Assembly (NCBI RefSeq): GCF_002847445.1
Contig: NZ_CP025432.1
Location: 1 to 64,000 of the forward strand
DNA: 64,000 nt
Reading direction: 5' to 3'
Source: Paracoccus zhejiangensis
GTDB lineage: Bacteria; Pseudomonadota; Alphaproteobacteria; Rhodobacterales; Rhodobacteraceae
In this document: one piece after another, positions 25,899-36,629 of the stretch
Layout: each line of letters starts with the position of its first letter
Position numbering within the stretch: position 1 is the stretch's first letter
Notes under the pieces: model-generated
Databases searched by the model: none
The model's input: only the letters and a program-made list of their open reading frames with translations
What the model was told of the DNA's origin: nothing
Position numbers and translations under genes: made by a program

Positions 25899-27554
25899 TT
25901 ACATGTTGGGATAGTTCGGTCCGTCGCCGCCCTGCGGCGTGGTCCAGACGATGTTCTGCGACGGGTCCTTGATGTCGCAGGTCTTGCAGTGGACGCAGTT
26001 CTGGAAGTTGATGACGAAGCGCGCCCCTTCCGGCACCGACTTGTCCTCGACCACCTCGTAGACGCCGGCCGGGCAATAGCGCTGCGCCGGCTCGGCATAT
26101 TCCGGCAGGTTCACCCGGATCGGGACGGTCGGGTCCTTCAGCTTGAGGTGGCAGGGCTGGCTTTCCTCGTGGTTGGTGAAGGAAAAGGCCACGTTGGTCA
26201 GCCGGTCGAACGACAGCTTGCCGTCGGGCTTGGGATAATCGATCGGACGATAGTTCTTCGCGGGCCGGGTGGCGGCGGCGTCGGTCTTGCCATGCTTCCA
26301 AGTGCGCAGGATGTTGCGGTTGAAGAGGCTGGCGACCCACATGTCCATGCCGCCCAGCATCAGGCTGCCCATCATGCCCGTGCGCGACCAGGCAGGCTTG
26401 ACGTTGCGGACGCGCTTGAGGTCATGGGCGATGAGGCCCGTGCGGACATCCTGTTCGTACTCGACCAGCTCGTCGCCCTCGCGTCCCGCGGAGATGGCCG
26501 CCGCGGCCGCGTTCGCCGCCGCGATCCCCGACAGCATGGCGTTGTGGTTGCCCTTGATGCGGGGAACGTTGACCATTCCCGCCGAGCAGCCCAGCAGCAG
26601 CGCGCCCGGCACCGTCATCTTCGGCAGCGACTGCCAGCCGCCTTCGGAAATCGCGCGGGCGCCATAGGCCACGCGCTTGCCGCCTTCCAGCAGCTCCGCG
26701 ATGGCCGGGTGGTGCTTGAAGCGCTGGAACTCGGCGTAGGGGTAGAGATACGGGTTCTCGTAGTTCAGGTGGACCACGAAGCCGATGAAGACCTGGTTGT
26801 TCTCGGCATGGTAGATGAAGGACCCGCCGCCCGCGTTCTTGCCAAGGGGCCAGCCCATCGTGTGGACGACGGTGCCTTCCTTGTGCTTGGCGGGGTCGAT
26901 CTCCCAGATCTCCTTCATGCCGATGCCGAACTTCTGCGGCTCGTGCCCGGCGGACAGGTCGTATTTTTCGATCAGCTGCTTGGCGAGCGATCCGCGCACG
27001 CCCTCGGCGATCATCACGTACTTGCCGCGCAGCTCCATGCCCGGCTCATAGGACGGGCCGGGGGTGCCGTCGGGGTTCTTGCCCATCTCGCCCGCGACGA
27101 CGCCGGCCACGCGGTCGCCGTCCATCACCAGCTCGGAGGCCGCCATGCCGGGGAAGATTTCCACGCCCAGCTCTTCGGCCTGCTCGGCCAGCCAGCGGCA
27201 GACGTTGCCCATGCTGACGATGTAGTTGCCGTGGTTCGACATCAGCCGCGGCATCGGCCAGTTGGGGATGCGCGCCGAGCCCGCCGGGCCCAGCACCACG
27301 AAGCTATCCGAGGTGACGGCCGTCTTCACCGGCGCGCCCTTATCCTTCCAGTCGGGGATCAGCGCGTTCAGGCCCACCGGGTCCAGCACCGCGCCCGACA
27401 GGATATGCGCCCCGACCTCGGAGCCCTTTTCCAGCACCACCACGTTCAGGTCCGGGTCGATCTGCTTGCACCGGATCGCCGCCGACAGGCCCGCAGGCCC
27501 CGCCCCGACGATCACCACGTCGAATTCCATCGATTCGCGTTCGATCGTGCTCAT
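25899..27554 (-). CDS. Electron transfer flavoprotein-ubiquinone oxidoreductase
   Basis: The 551-residue membrane-associated enzyme has an FAD motif (VVIVGAGPAGLSAAIRCKQ), the ubiquinone-binding region with IKGNHNAMLSGIAAANA and a C-terminal 4Fe-4S domain (RYCPAGVYE and NCVHCKTCDIKDP). It passes electrons from reduced ETF, filled by the acyl-CoA dehydrogenases of this operon, into the quinone pool. Its start overlaps the CoA ligase stop (ATGA), and the upstream open frame lies inside that gene. No ETF subunit genes are in the window. Confidence 0.96.
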   Translation of the reverse strand: MSTIERESMEFDVVIVGAGPAGLSAAIRCKQIDPDLNVVVLEKGSEVGAHILSGAVLDPVGLNALIPDWKDKGAPVKTAVTSDSFVVLGPAGSARIPNWPMPRLMSNHGNYIVSMGNVCRWLAEQAEELGVEIFPGMAASELVMDGDRVAGVVAGEMGKNPDGTPGPSYEPGMELRGKYVMIAEGVRGSLAKQLIEKYDLSAGHEPQKFGIGMKEIWEIDPAKHKEGTVVHTMGWPLGKNAGGGSFIYHAENNQVFIGFVVHLNYENPYLYPYAEFQRFKHHPAIAELLEGGKRVAYGARAISEGGWQSLPKMTVPGALLLGCSAGMVNVPRIKGNHNAMLSGIAAANAAAAAISAGREGDELVEYEQDVRTGLIAHDLKRVRNVKPAWSRTGMMGSLMLGGMDMWVASLFNRNILRTWKHGKTDAAATRPAKNYRPIDYPKPDGKLSFDRLTNVAFSFTNHEESQPCHLKLKDPTVPIRVNLPEYAEPAQRYCPAGVYEVVEDKSVPEGARFVINFQNCVHCKTCDIKDPSQNIVWTTPQGGDGPNYPNM

Positions 27555-29062
27555 CCTTTCTCCTGGGTGTCGAGCGCATCGCGGAACGTCTCGACCAGCT
27601 TCTGCTTGAGAACCTTGCCGTTTGGCGAGGTCGGCAGCATCGTCGTAACGATGATGCGCGTGGGCCGCTTGTAGGGCGAGAGACGCTCGGCCACGTGCTC
27701 GCGCAGGTCGGCTTCGCTGACCACGGCGGGATCGTCGGCCTGACAGAAGGCCAAGACCTCCTCGTTGCCGCCCTCGACCTTGCGGCCGATCACGGCGGTC
27801 TGGACCACGCGGGGATGGTCGTTCAGCGCGGCCTCGACCTCGGGCGGATAAACGTTGAAACCGCCGCGGATGATCAGCTCGCGCGCGCGCCCTGCGATAT
27901 GCAGGTTGCCGTCCTCGTCGATGCGGCCCAGATCGCCGGTGCAAAGGAAGCCGTCCGCGTCGAAGGCAGCGGCCGTGGCCTCGGGGTTGCGGAAATAGCC
28001 GGGCATGACATGCGGGCCTCGGGTCTGGATCTCGCCCACGCCATCGGGGCCCACGTCGCGCAGGCGCAACTCGACGCCGGGCAGGGCCGGGCCAACGCTC
28101 ACATCGGGCACACCCGGCGGGTTGGTGGTCAGGGTGACGCCCGCTGTCGTTTCGGTCAGGCCATAGCCGTTCTGCAGTGCCACGCCATAGAAGGCCTCGG
28201 CCCGCCGCTTCCAGTCGGGATCAAGCGGCGCGGCCCCCGACGACACATAGCGCAGCCGTCCCGGCGGCAGGCGGGTGCCGCCCGCCTCCTCCATGATCAG
28301 GGCGTGCATTTGCGGGACCGCCGGCAGGACGCTGACGCCGGATTGCAGGGCCTCGACCACGGCCGGGGCCGAGAAGCGCGGGAACAGCCACAGCTCGGCA
28401 CCCGCGACGGTGCTGGCAATCATCATCGAGGTCAGGCCGAAGACATGGGTCATCGGCAGCACGCCCAGGATCAGGTCGTCCGAGGTGATCTCGCGCATCC
28501 GGGCCGAGGTCTGGCCGCCAAACAGCAGGTTGGCGTGGCTGAGCATCACGCCCTTGGGCGTCCCGGTCGAGCCGGTGGTGTAGAGGATCACCGCCGTCTG
28601 CGCGGCGCCTTCGGCCACCGGCTCGGGCGTGGCGGATGGGTGCGGGCCGGCGATCGACAGCTTGCCAAGCGGCGTGTTCCACGCGTCAGCACCCGCGATC
28701 TCGGCATGGGTGCCGGCCTGCGGCGAGACATGGTTCAGATAGACGGTCAGGCGCGGGTCGGCATGTTCCGCGATGCGGTGCAGCTCGTGTTCGGTCATGC
28801 GGGCGTTGACCGGCACGGCCACCGCATCAAGGCGCGACGTCGCCATCAGCAGGCCGACCAGCGCCCCACAGTTTTCGGCGAGGATCAGCAGCCGGTCGCC
28901 GGGGCGCAGGTCGCGCGCCTGCAGTTCCGTGGTCAGCACCTCCACGGCGTCGGCCAGTTCGGCATAGCTATAGGTGCTGCCGCCCTCATCGCGCAGCGCG
29001 GGCGCGTCCGGGCGGGTGCGGCGCTGGATGTCGAGCAGATCGTGCACGCGGGTCAGGGTCAT
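27551..29062 (-). CDS. AMP-forming acyl-CoA ligase
   Basis: The 503-residue ANL-superfamily enzyme has the phosphate-binding loop ILYTTGSTGTPKGVMLSH, the YGLTETTAGVTL adenylation motif, the hinge GRARELIIRGGFNVYP and a C-terminal NGKVLKQKL with the catalytic Lys. It would activate the carboxylic acid imported by the TRAP transporter. By analogy with PimA of Rhodopseudomonas palustris the substrate may be a medium-chain dicarboxylate such as pimelate; that is inference. It overlaps both neighbours by 4 bases. Confidence 0.92.
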   Translation of the reverse strand: MTLTRVHDLLDIQRRTRPDAPALRDEGGSTYSYAELADAVEVLTTELQARDLRPGDRLLILAENCGALVGLLMATSRLDAVAVPVNARMTEHELHRIAEHADPRLTVYLNHVSPQAGTHAEIAGADAWNTPLGKLSIAGPHPSATPEPVAEGAAQTAVILYTTGSTGTPKGVMLSHANLLFGGQTSARMREITSDDLILGVLPMTHVFGLTSMMIASTVAGAELWLFPRFSAPAVVEALQSGVSVLPAVPQMHALIMEEAGGTRLPPGRLRYVSSGAAPLDPDWKRRAEAFYGVALQNGYGLTETTAGVTLTTNPPGVPDVSVGPALPGVELRLRDVGPDGVGEIQTRGPHVMPGYFRNPEATAAAFDADGFLCTGDLGRIDEDGNLHIAGRARELIIRGGFNVYPPEVEAALNDHPRVVQTAVIGRKVEGGNEEVLAFCQADDPAVVSEADLREHVAERLSPYKRPTRIIVTTMLPTSPNGKVLKQKLVETFRDALDTQEKG

Positions 29063-29886
29063 GGGCGGGGTTCCTTCTTGTCGGCGCCAGAGCTGCCGCG
29101 GCCGAAATCGGGCGTGGTGCGGTTCAGGCGGGCGGTCAGGCCGGCGGCGGCTTCGGGGGCGGCGAGCGCATCGGCCATGGCCTCGGCCTCGCGGTCCAGT
29201 TGAGAGTCGAAATCGCCCTCGCGGGCGGCGGCGAGTAGCTGCTTGATCGCGCCCTGGGCCGCGGCCGGGCCCTGCGCCATGCGCGCGGCCAAGGCGGCGG
29301 CACGTTCCAGCGCCTGCCCCGGCGCGACGAGGTCGGTCACCACGCCCATGGCCGCAAAGCGCGCGGCGGGGACCGGATCGCCGGTCAGGCACATGCGGGC
29401 GGCAATGCCCGCCGGCACCCTGCGCGCCAGCGAGGCGGTCAAGCCGCCATCGGGCACCAGCCCGACGCGGACATAGGCGGCGGCAAAGCTGGCATCCTGG
29501 GCCGCGACCAGCAGGTCGCAGGCCAGCGCCATCGACAGCCCCGCCCCGGCCGCACCGCCTTCGACGGCGGCGATGACGGGGCGCGGGCAGGCGCGGATGG
29601 CGCGGATGGTGGCGTGCAGATCCTCGATCCGCGCGCGCCGTTCGTGCCGGGGCATGGCCGCGCGGGTGGCCAGCGCGTTCAGGTCACCGCCGGCGCAGAA
29701 ATAGCCGTCGGCGCCGGTCAGGACCACGGCGCCCCGACGATCCTGCGCCGCGGCCTGCGCCAGCGCGTCGCGCAGGCGGGCATACATGGCGGGGGCCAGC
29801 GCATTGCGGCGGCCGGGGTTCGACAGCGTCACCCGCAGGTAATCGCCGCAATCCTCGATCAGGGCGTCGGCCTGCGGGGCGGTCAT
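29059..29886 (-). CDS. Enoyl-CoA hydratase/isomerase family protein
   Basis: The 275-residue crotonase-fold protein has the oxyanion-hole segments YFCAGGDLNAL and AVEGGAAGAGLSMALACDL. The usual catalytic Glu164 position reads in the context RVGLVPDGGLT, as in PaaG-like isomerases. It may therefore act as an isomerase rather than a plain hydratase. It is coupled by 4-base overlaps to the thioesterase and ligase genes and adds to the hydratase domain already present in the fusion enzyme at 33708. Confidence 0.9.
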   Translation of the reverse strand: MTAPQADALIEDCGDYLRVTLSNPGRRNALAPAMYARLRDALAQAAAQDRRGAVVLTGADGYFCAGGDLNALATRAAMPRHERRARIEDLHATIRAIRACPRPVIAAVEGGAAGAGLSMALACDLLVAAQDASFAAAYVRVGLVPDGGLTASLARRVPAGIAARMCLTGDPVPAARFAAMGVVTDLVAPGQALERAAALAARMAQGPAAAQGAIKQLLAAAREGDFDSQLDREAEAMADALAAPEAAAGLTARLNRTTPDFGRGSSGADKKEPRP

Positions 29887-30317
29887 GGGCTGTCCTTCGG
29901 GCGGCTTTGGGCGGCGGCGGGGACGCGCTTGAAGATCCCGCTGGCGGTGGCGATCAGGGTGCCGTCGTCATGGACCAGCTCGGCCGAGACGAACAGCAGG
30001 CTGCGCCCGCCCCCGACCACGCGGCCGGTCGCGGTGACGCCGCCATGCCGCGCCGGGCCGACGAAGTCGATGTTCAGCGAGACGGTCAGGAAGGGCTGGC
30101 GGCCGCTGTCATCGACGGTCAGGCTGGCGGTGGCGCCCGCCGCGCTGTCCAGCAGCATCCCCGCGATTCCGCCATGCAGCACGCCGTGGCGGTTGGTGTG
30201 GCGCTCGTCCAGGACCAGCCGGCAGCGGGCGCGGCGGTCCGGCTGGCCCACGTCGAGCACATAGCCGACCATACGCTGCGCGCCGGTCTCGCCCTGAATG
30301 ATGCCGCCGTCGCTCAT
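29883..30317 (-). CDS. PaaI-family hotdog thioesterase
   Basis: The 144-residue protein shows the PaaI/hotdog core HGVLHGGIAGMLLDSAAG and a later TVSLNIDFVGPARHG. Such enzymes hydrolyse stalled or dead-end acyl-CoA esters and so free CoA during degradation. Its start overlaps the acyl-CoA dehydrogenase stop, and its stop overlaps the crotonase start. The start at 30317 places the core at the expected distance; the longer open frame lies inside the upstream gene. Confidence 0.9.
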   Translation of the reverse strand: MSDGGIIQGETGAQRMVGYVLDVGQPDRRARCRLVLDERHTNRHGVLHGGIAGMLLDSAAGATASLTVDDSGRQPFLTVSLNIDFVGPARHGGVTATGRVVGGGRSLLFVSAELVHDDGTLIATASGIFKRVPAAAQSRPKDSP

Positions 30318-31312
30318 GCCGCGCTGGCCGCGATGAAGCGTTCGAGGTGATGGTCGCTGTCGCCGAACCGCGCATCGGCGGCCAGCAGGCGGCGGGCGAG
30401 GGGGGCCAGCTCGTATTCCTCGGTCATGCCGATGCCGCCATGTAGCTGGATGGTTTCCTCGGCCACATACAGCGCGACCCGGCCCAGCAGCGATTTCGTC
30501 GCCGCCACATGACGGTCGCGGTCGGCGGTGTCGATGTTCCCGGCCAGGTTCCACACCGCCGAACGCGCCTGCTCGACCTCGGTCAGCAGGTCGGCCATGC
30601 GGTGCTGGAGCGCCTGGAACGAGCCGATCGGCCGGCCGAACTGCTTGCGGGTCTTGAGGTAGTCGGTGGTCAACTCGACCGCCTTTTCCATCGCCCCCAG
30701 CGCGTCGGCGCAGACCGCAAGGATCGCCGCCGCCAGCGGCCGGTCCAGCAGCGCGGCGTCGCCGATGCGGCGGGCGGGGGTGCCCTTCAGCGTGACCTCG
30801 GTCGCGCGGCCGCCATCCATCAGGGCATAGCCGCGCAGGCCCAGCCCCTCGGCCCCGGCCTCGACCAGCCACAGCCCGTCGGTCGCCTTGACGATCAGAT
30901 GGGTCGCATCCTCGGCCCCCGGCACCAGCGATTTCTCGCCGGTCAGCCGCTCGCCCTCGGCGAGGGTCGACACGTTGCCGTCATAGCGCTGGCCGGGTTC
31001 GTCAAGCGCCACCGCGATGCGGGCCTCGCCGCTGGCGGCGGCCTCGGCCAGATCGGCCTCGCCGGCGGCGGACAGGATGCCCGCGCCCAGCACCACGCTG
31101 TCGAGCAGCGGTGTGACGGCGGCGGCGCGGCCAAGGGTGCGGAACACCATCAGGATGTCCGGCCCGGTGCCGCCAAAGCCGCCCGCCTCTTCGGTCATCA
31201 GGGCAAGGCCCGCGCCCAGTTCGGACAGGGCGGCGGCGTCCCCGCCCCGCTCCAGCGTGCGGGCGAGGCTTTCGCCCAGCATGGTCTGTTCGTCGGTGAA
31301 CCCGAAATCCAT
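30314..31312 (-). CDS. Acyl-CoA dehydrogenase, small subunit-like (PimD-like)
   Basis: The 332-residue protein begins MDFGFTDEQTMLGESLARTL and ends in the C-terminal helical domain with LYVAEETIQLHGGIGMTEEY. It is shorter than usual single-subunit acyl-CoA dehydrogenases (about 380-400). It sits directly after a longer dehydrogenase, a pairing seen in PimC/PimD and other heteromeric acyl-CoA dehydrogenases. It probably provides the second half of that enzyme. Confidence 0.9.
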   Translation of the reverse strand: MDFGFTDEQTMLGESLARTLERGGDAAALSELGAGLALMTEEAGGFGGTGPDILMVFRTLGRAAAVTPLLDSVVLGAGILSAAGEADLAEAAASGEARIAVALDEPGQRYDGNVSTLAEGERLTGEKSLVPGAEDATHLIVKATDGLWLVEAGAEGLGLRGYALMDGGRATEVTLKGTPARRIGDAALLDRPLAAAILAVCADALGAMEKAVELTTDYLKTRKQFGRPIGSFQALQHRMADLLTEVEQARSAVWNLAGNIDTADRDRHVAATKSLLGRVALYVAEETIQLHGGIGMTEEYELAPLARRLLAADARFGDSDHHLERFIAASAA

Positions 31313-31327
31313 GACGCGTTTCTCCCC

Positions 31328-32524
31328 TTAAAGGCCCAGCAGGGATTTCGCGATGATCCCCCGCTGGATTTCGTTCGAGCCGCCATAGATCGACAGCTTG
31401 CGGTTGTTCAGATAGGCGCGGGTCGCGGCTGCCGCCTCGGGCGGGCCGGGGGGCAGGTGGTCATTCGCGCCCTCGACCGCCTCGGACGGAAAGGCCAGCG
31501 CCCAGGGGCCGACCGCGCGGCGGGTCAGGTCGTTGATCGCCTGCCGGATCTGGGTTCCCTTCAGCTTCAGCATCGAGCTTTCCGCCCCCGGCACCTGCCC
31601 GGCCGCCGCCTGCGCCAGCATCCGCAGGTTGGTGGTCGCCATGGCCATCAGGTCGATTTCGATCTCGGCCAGACGCGCGGCAAATAGCGGGTTCTCGATC
31701 AGCGGCTTGCCATGGGCCTGCTGCGCCCGCGCGATGCGCTTCAGCGCCGCGAGGCCCGCCGTGGCGAAGCCCACGCCGGCGATGTTCGTGCGTTCATGCG
31801 TCAGCAGATATTTGGCATAGGTCCAGCCCTTGTTTTCCTCGCCCACAAGGTTTTCCGCCGGCACCCGGACGTCGTCGAAAAACACCTCGTTCACCTCGGG
31901 CGTGCCGTCCAGCAGCACGATGGGGCGCACGGTGATGCCGGGGCTGGTCATGTCGATCAGCAGAAAGCTGATCCCCTCTTGCGCCTTGGCGGTGGGATCG
32001 GTCCGCACGAGGCAGAAGATCCAGTTCGCGTGCTGGCCCAGCGTGGTCCATGTCTTCTGGCCGTTGACGATATAGTCGTCGCCGTCGCGCACCGCCGTCG
32101 TCTTGACCGAGGCGAGGTCCGATCCCGCGCCGGGTTCGGAATAGCCCTGACACCACCAGTCCTGCCCGTTCAGGATGCGCGGCAGAAAGCGGTCCTGCTG
32201 TTCCTTGCTGCCGAATTTCTGCAGCACCGGCCCCAGCATGGCGATGCCGAAGGGCAGGATGCGGGGGGCGCTGGCCAGCGCGCTTTCCTCGTCAAAGATG
32301 TGGCGCTGGATCGCGGTCCAGCCGGCGCCGCCGAACTCAACCGGCCAGTTGCCGGCCAGCCAGCCCTTTTCGTTCAGGACCGCGTGCCATTCCTCGATCT
32401 CGGCCTTGGTCAGTTCCTGCTGCAGCCGGACCTTTTCCGACAGCCGCTTGGGCAAGCGGTCCTGAAGGAACTGGCGGACCTCGGCGCGAAAGGCCTGGTC
32501 GTCGGGCGAAAAGCTCATGTCCAT
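31328..32524 (-). CDS. Acyl-CoA dehydrogenase, large subunit-like (PimC-like)
   Basis: The 398-residue protein has the flavin and acyl-binding segments QGYSEPGAGSDLASVKT and WTTLGQHANWIFCLVRT and a C-terminal IYGGSNEIQRGIIAKSLLGL. This is a subfamily often found paired with a shorter homologue. It introduces the alpha-beta double bond into the CoA ester and passes electrons to ETF. ATG 32524 is 11 bases after the thiolase stop. Confidence 0.93.
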   Translation of the reverse strand: MDMSFSPDDQAFRAEVRQFLQDRLPKRLSEKVRLQQELTKAEIEEWHAVLNEKGWLAGNWPVEFGGAGWTAIQRHIFDEESALASAPRILPFGIAMLGPVLQKFGSKEQQDRFLPRILNGQDWWCQGYSEPGAGSDLASVKTTAVRDGDDYIVNGQKTWTTLGQHANWIFCLVRTDPTAKAQEGISFLLIDMTSPGITVRPIVLLDGTPEVNEVFFDDVRVPAENLVGEENKGWTYAKYLLTHERTNIAGVGFATAGLAALKRIARAQQAHGKPLIENPLFAARLAEIEIDLMAMATTNLRMLAQAAAGQVPGAESSMLKLKGTQIRQAINDLTRRAVGPWALAFPSEAVEGANDHLPPGPPEAAAATRAYLNNRKLSIYGGSNEIQRGIIAKSLLGL

Positions 32525-32535
32525 GGTGGTTCCCC

Positions 32536-33707
<1,172 letters not shown>

Positions 33708-33711
<4 letters not shown>

Positions 33712-35828
33712 GATGCGTCCTTTCCGGTGTTCACGTCGGCAAGTGTCCCGCCCTCGGCCGCAAGACGCGCCAGAAGCGGCGAGATCTGCCAGAAATAGGG
33801 ATCATCTTCGGCATAACGGGCGATGTCGGCGGCGATCCGGTCCAGCCCCTGCGCGTCGGCCCAGTGCATCGGCCCGCCCTTCCAGCGCGGAAAACCGTAG
33901 CCGTGCAACAGCACCACGTCGATGTCGGACGCCCGCGCGGCGATGCCTTCGTCGAGGATCTTCGCGCCCTCGTTGACCATGGCGGCCATGTAGCGGGACT
34001 GGATTTCCTCAGCCTCGAACGGGCGCGGGGTGATGCCCAGGTCGGACCGGATGCCTGACAGCATGTCGTCCATGTCGGGGTCGGGGCGGCCCTGGGGGCT
34101 GCCTTCGTCATAGATGTAATAGCCGCGCCCGGTCTTGCGCCCCAGCCGCCCGGATTCGACCAGCCGGTCGGCAAAGACGGGAACGCGTTCGCGCGGATCG
34201 CGCGTGGGCGCCTTGCGCTGGCGGGTGGCATGGCCGATGTCGAGACCGGCCAGATCGCCCACCTGATACGGGCCCATGGGAAAGCCCAGGTCCACGACAG
34301 CCCGGTCAACCTGATAAGGCGAGGCGCCGTCCAGCACCACGTGGTCGGCCGCCGTGCGATAGGCCAGCAGCATCCGGTTGCCGATGAAGCCGTCGCAGAC
34401 GCCGGACCGCACGCCGATCTTGCCCATCTTCTTGGCCAGGGCAAAGGCCGTCGCCGTGACATCGGGGGCGGTCTTGTCCGCCACCACGATTTCCAAAAGG
34501 CGCATGACGTTGGCGGGCGAGAAGAAATGCAGCCCGATCACGTCCTGCGGCCGGGTGGTCGCCCCGGCGATCAGGTTCACGTCCAGATAGGACGTGTTGG
34601 TCGCCAGCACCGCGCCGGGGCGGCAGACGCGGTCAAGCGTGCGAAACACCTCTTGCTTGACGTCCAGATTCTCGAACACCGCCTCGATCACCAGATCGAC
34701 GTTGGCCAGCGCGTCATAGCCTGCGACCGCGCGCAAGGCCTGGTCCAGCATCCGGTCGGCCGCCGTGCGGTCCAGCTTGCCGCGCTTGACGGCGCCGTCC
34801 AGCATGGCGCGGATGCCACCTGTGGCCTTGGCCGCTGCGGCCTCGTCGCGTTCCACCAGGGTCACGTCCAGCCCGGCTGTCAGGGCGGATGCGGCGATCC
34901 CCTGACCCATGGTGCCGCCGCCGATGATGCCGATGCGCGCAACCGGCCGGGCCTTGACACCGGCCGGATCATCCTGCTGCGCCGCCCGACGTTCGGCGAA
35001 AAAGGCGTGGATCAGGGCAGCGCGTTCAGGGGTCTGCATCAGGTCCATGAAGGCCTGGCGTTCCTGTGCCATGCCCTTTGCAAAAGACAGGTCCAACCCG
35101 GCCACTATCGTGTCCAGCGCGCGCAGGGGCGCCACCTGACCGCGCGCGGATTTCGCGACCTTTGCGCGCCATGCCTGAACCATGTCGGGATCGACGGCGG
35201 GGGCGGGCGTTTCGGACAGCCGCCGGGGACCGGACCCCTCGGCCAGAAGGCGACGCGCCTCGGCCTCGCCCGCCGCGCGGGGATCGGTGCCTTGGGCCAG
35301 CGCGTCGATCAGCCCCAGGTCAAGCGCCTGCTGGGCACCGATCTGGCGGCCCGACGTGATCAGGTCGATGGCGTCCGTTACCCCCACGGCGCGCGGCAGG
35401 CGCTGCGTTCCCCCCGCCCCGGGCAAAAGGCCCAGGGTCACTTCGGGCAGGCCCATCCGGGTGCCGGGAACCGCGACGCGGTGATGGGCGCCCAGGGCAA
35501 CCTCCAGGCCGCCACCCAGAACCGTGCCGTGCAGGGCCGCCACGACCGGCTTGCCGGACGCCTCGATTGCGGCGATCACCTCGGGCAGGAACGGGGCCAC
35601 GGGCGGCTTGCCGAATTCGGAAATGTCGGCGCCGGCGATAAAGGTGCGGCCCGCGCAGAACAGAACGGCTGCCTGCGCGTCGGCGTCATTGGCCAGCCGG
35701 TCCATGGCCTCCGCCAATCCCCGGCGAACCGCCGCCGACAGGGCGTTGACGGGCGGATTGTCGATTTCGATGAAGGCGATCCCGCCTTCGCAGCGATAGG
35801 TGACGGGGGAATGTTCGGTCATGGTCAT
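33708..35828 (-). CDS. Bifunctional enoyl-CoA hydratase / 3-hydroxyacyl-CoA dehydrogenase (FadJ/PimF-like)
   Basis: This 706-residue fusion has an N-terminal crotonase domain (about 1-185, with FIAGADISEFG and VLGGGLEVALGAHHRVA). A NAD-binding 3-hydroxyacyl-CoA dehydrogenase domain follows (starting near residue 295, IGIIGGGTMGQGIAASAL), and a C-terminal helical domain with NTSYLDVNLIAGATTRPQ and LHFFSPANVMRLLEIV. It catalyses hydration and NAD-dependent oxidation in one polypeptide. It is coupled to the IclR gene upstream by a 4-base overlap. Confidence 0.95.
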
Positions 35829-36628
35829 GCCTCGGTGCGGATCAGGCCGGGGGCCTGTCCGGTCAGTCGTTCCAGGGTGCGGACCGCCGCGGCCAGTCTG
35901 GGCCCGACGTCGGATTGCATGCGTTCGACCGACGCCTCAGACGGCAGGGCGCCGCAGGTGAAGATCACGGGTTCAGCCAGATTGCCGCTGCGGAACGGAA
36001 CCGAGACCGCGTTGTAGGCGGCAGGCCCGCTGCCCGCCGGGGTGGACACAAAGCCTTGGCGCATCATTTCGGTCCGCACCAGCGGGCGTGTGGTCAGCAG
36101 GTCGGCCATGGCGTCGCGGTCCGCGATGGATTCGGACACGATCCGGTCGATCTCCTCGGGCGTGGCGGCGGCGACAAAGGCGCGCGGCGACGAAAACGGT
36201 TGAAACGGGATCCGCTGCCCGACCTCGAGCCAGATCGAGGCGACGTGGGTGGGGCGCCAGGTGCGGATCAGCACCATCTTCTCGCCGTCGCGCACCGCCA
36301 GGACCACCAGCGTTCCGGTCTCCTCGGCCAGCCGCTGCATCAGATCATGCGCCGGCACCAGGAAGGACAGCGAGGCCGCCGCGACATGTCCCACCGCCAC
36401 CAGGGTCGGTCCCGGCCGGAACCGGTCGTCGCGCGGCGACTGGACCAGATAGCCCAGTTGCCCCAGCGTGAAGGTCAGCCGCGAAACGGTCGATTTCGGC
36501 AGGCCGGTGCGCTGCGCGATCTCGGCATTTCTGAGCCCGTCATCGGTGACGCGGAAGGCCCGCAGCACCGACAGGCCCCGGGCCAGGGTGGTTGCGAAAC
36601 GAGGGTCGTTCAGGTCGGTCATGTCCAT
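35825..36628 (-). CDS. IclR-family transcriptional regulator
   Basis: The 267-residue protein has the N-terminal winged HTH (LRNAEIAQRTGLPKSTVSRL) and the IclR effector domain (RAFVAAATPEEIDRIVSES and later SGPAAYNAVSVPFRSG). It sits inside the operon, between the TRAP permease and the beta-oxidation genes, consistent with control of its own pathway by a pathway acid or CoA ester. A second in-frame start at 36622 is possible. Confidence 0.92.
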   Translation of the reverse strand: MDMTDLNDPRFATTLARGLSVLRAFRVTDDGLRNAEIAQRTGLPKSTVSRLTFTLGQLGYLVQSPRDDRFRPGPTLVAVGHVAAASLSFLVPAHDLMQRLAEETGTLVVLAVRDGEKMVLIRTWRPTHVASIWLEVGQRIPFQPFSSPRAFVAAATPEEIDRIVSESIADRDAMADLLTTRPLVRTEMMRQGFVSTPAGSGPAAYNAVSVPFRSGNLAEPVIFTCGALPSEASVERMQSDVGPRLAAAVRTLERLTGQAPGLIRTEA

Positions 36629-36629
36629 C

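Noticed and set aside
25989..27674. Long (561-codon) plus-strand open frame opposite ETF-QO
   Set aside because: It is an antisense shadow of high-GC coding DNA; composition is His/Arg/Val-rich without family features, while the opposite strand encodes a clear ETF-QO.
34230..36017. 595-codon plus-strand open frame opposite the FadJ-like gene
   Set aside because: Antisense shadow of the fusion enzyme gene, no domain signatures.
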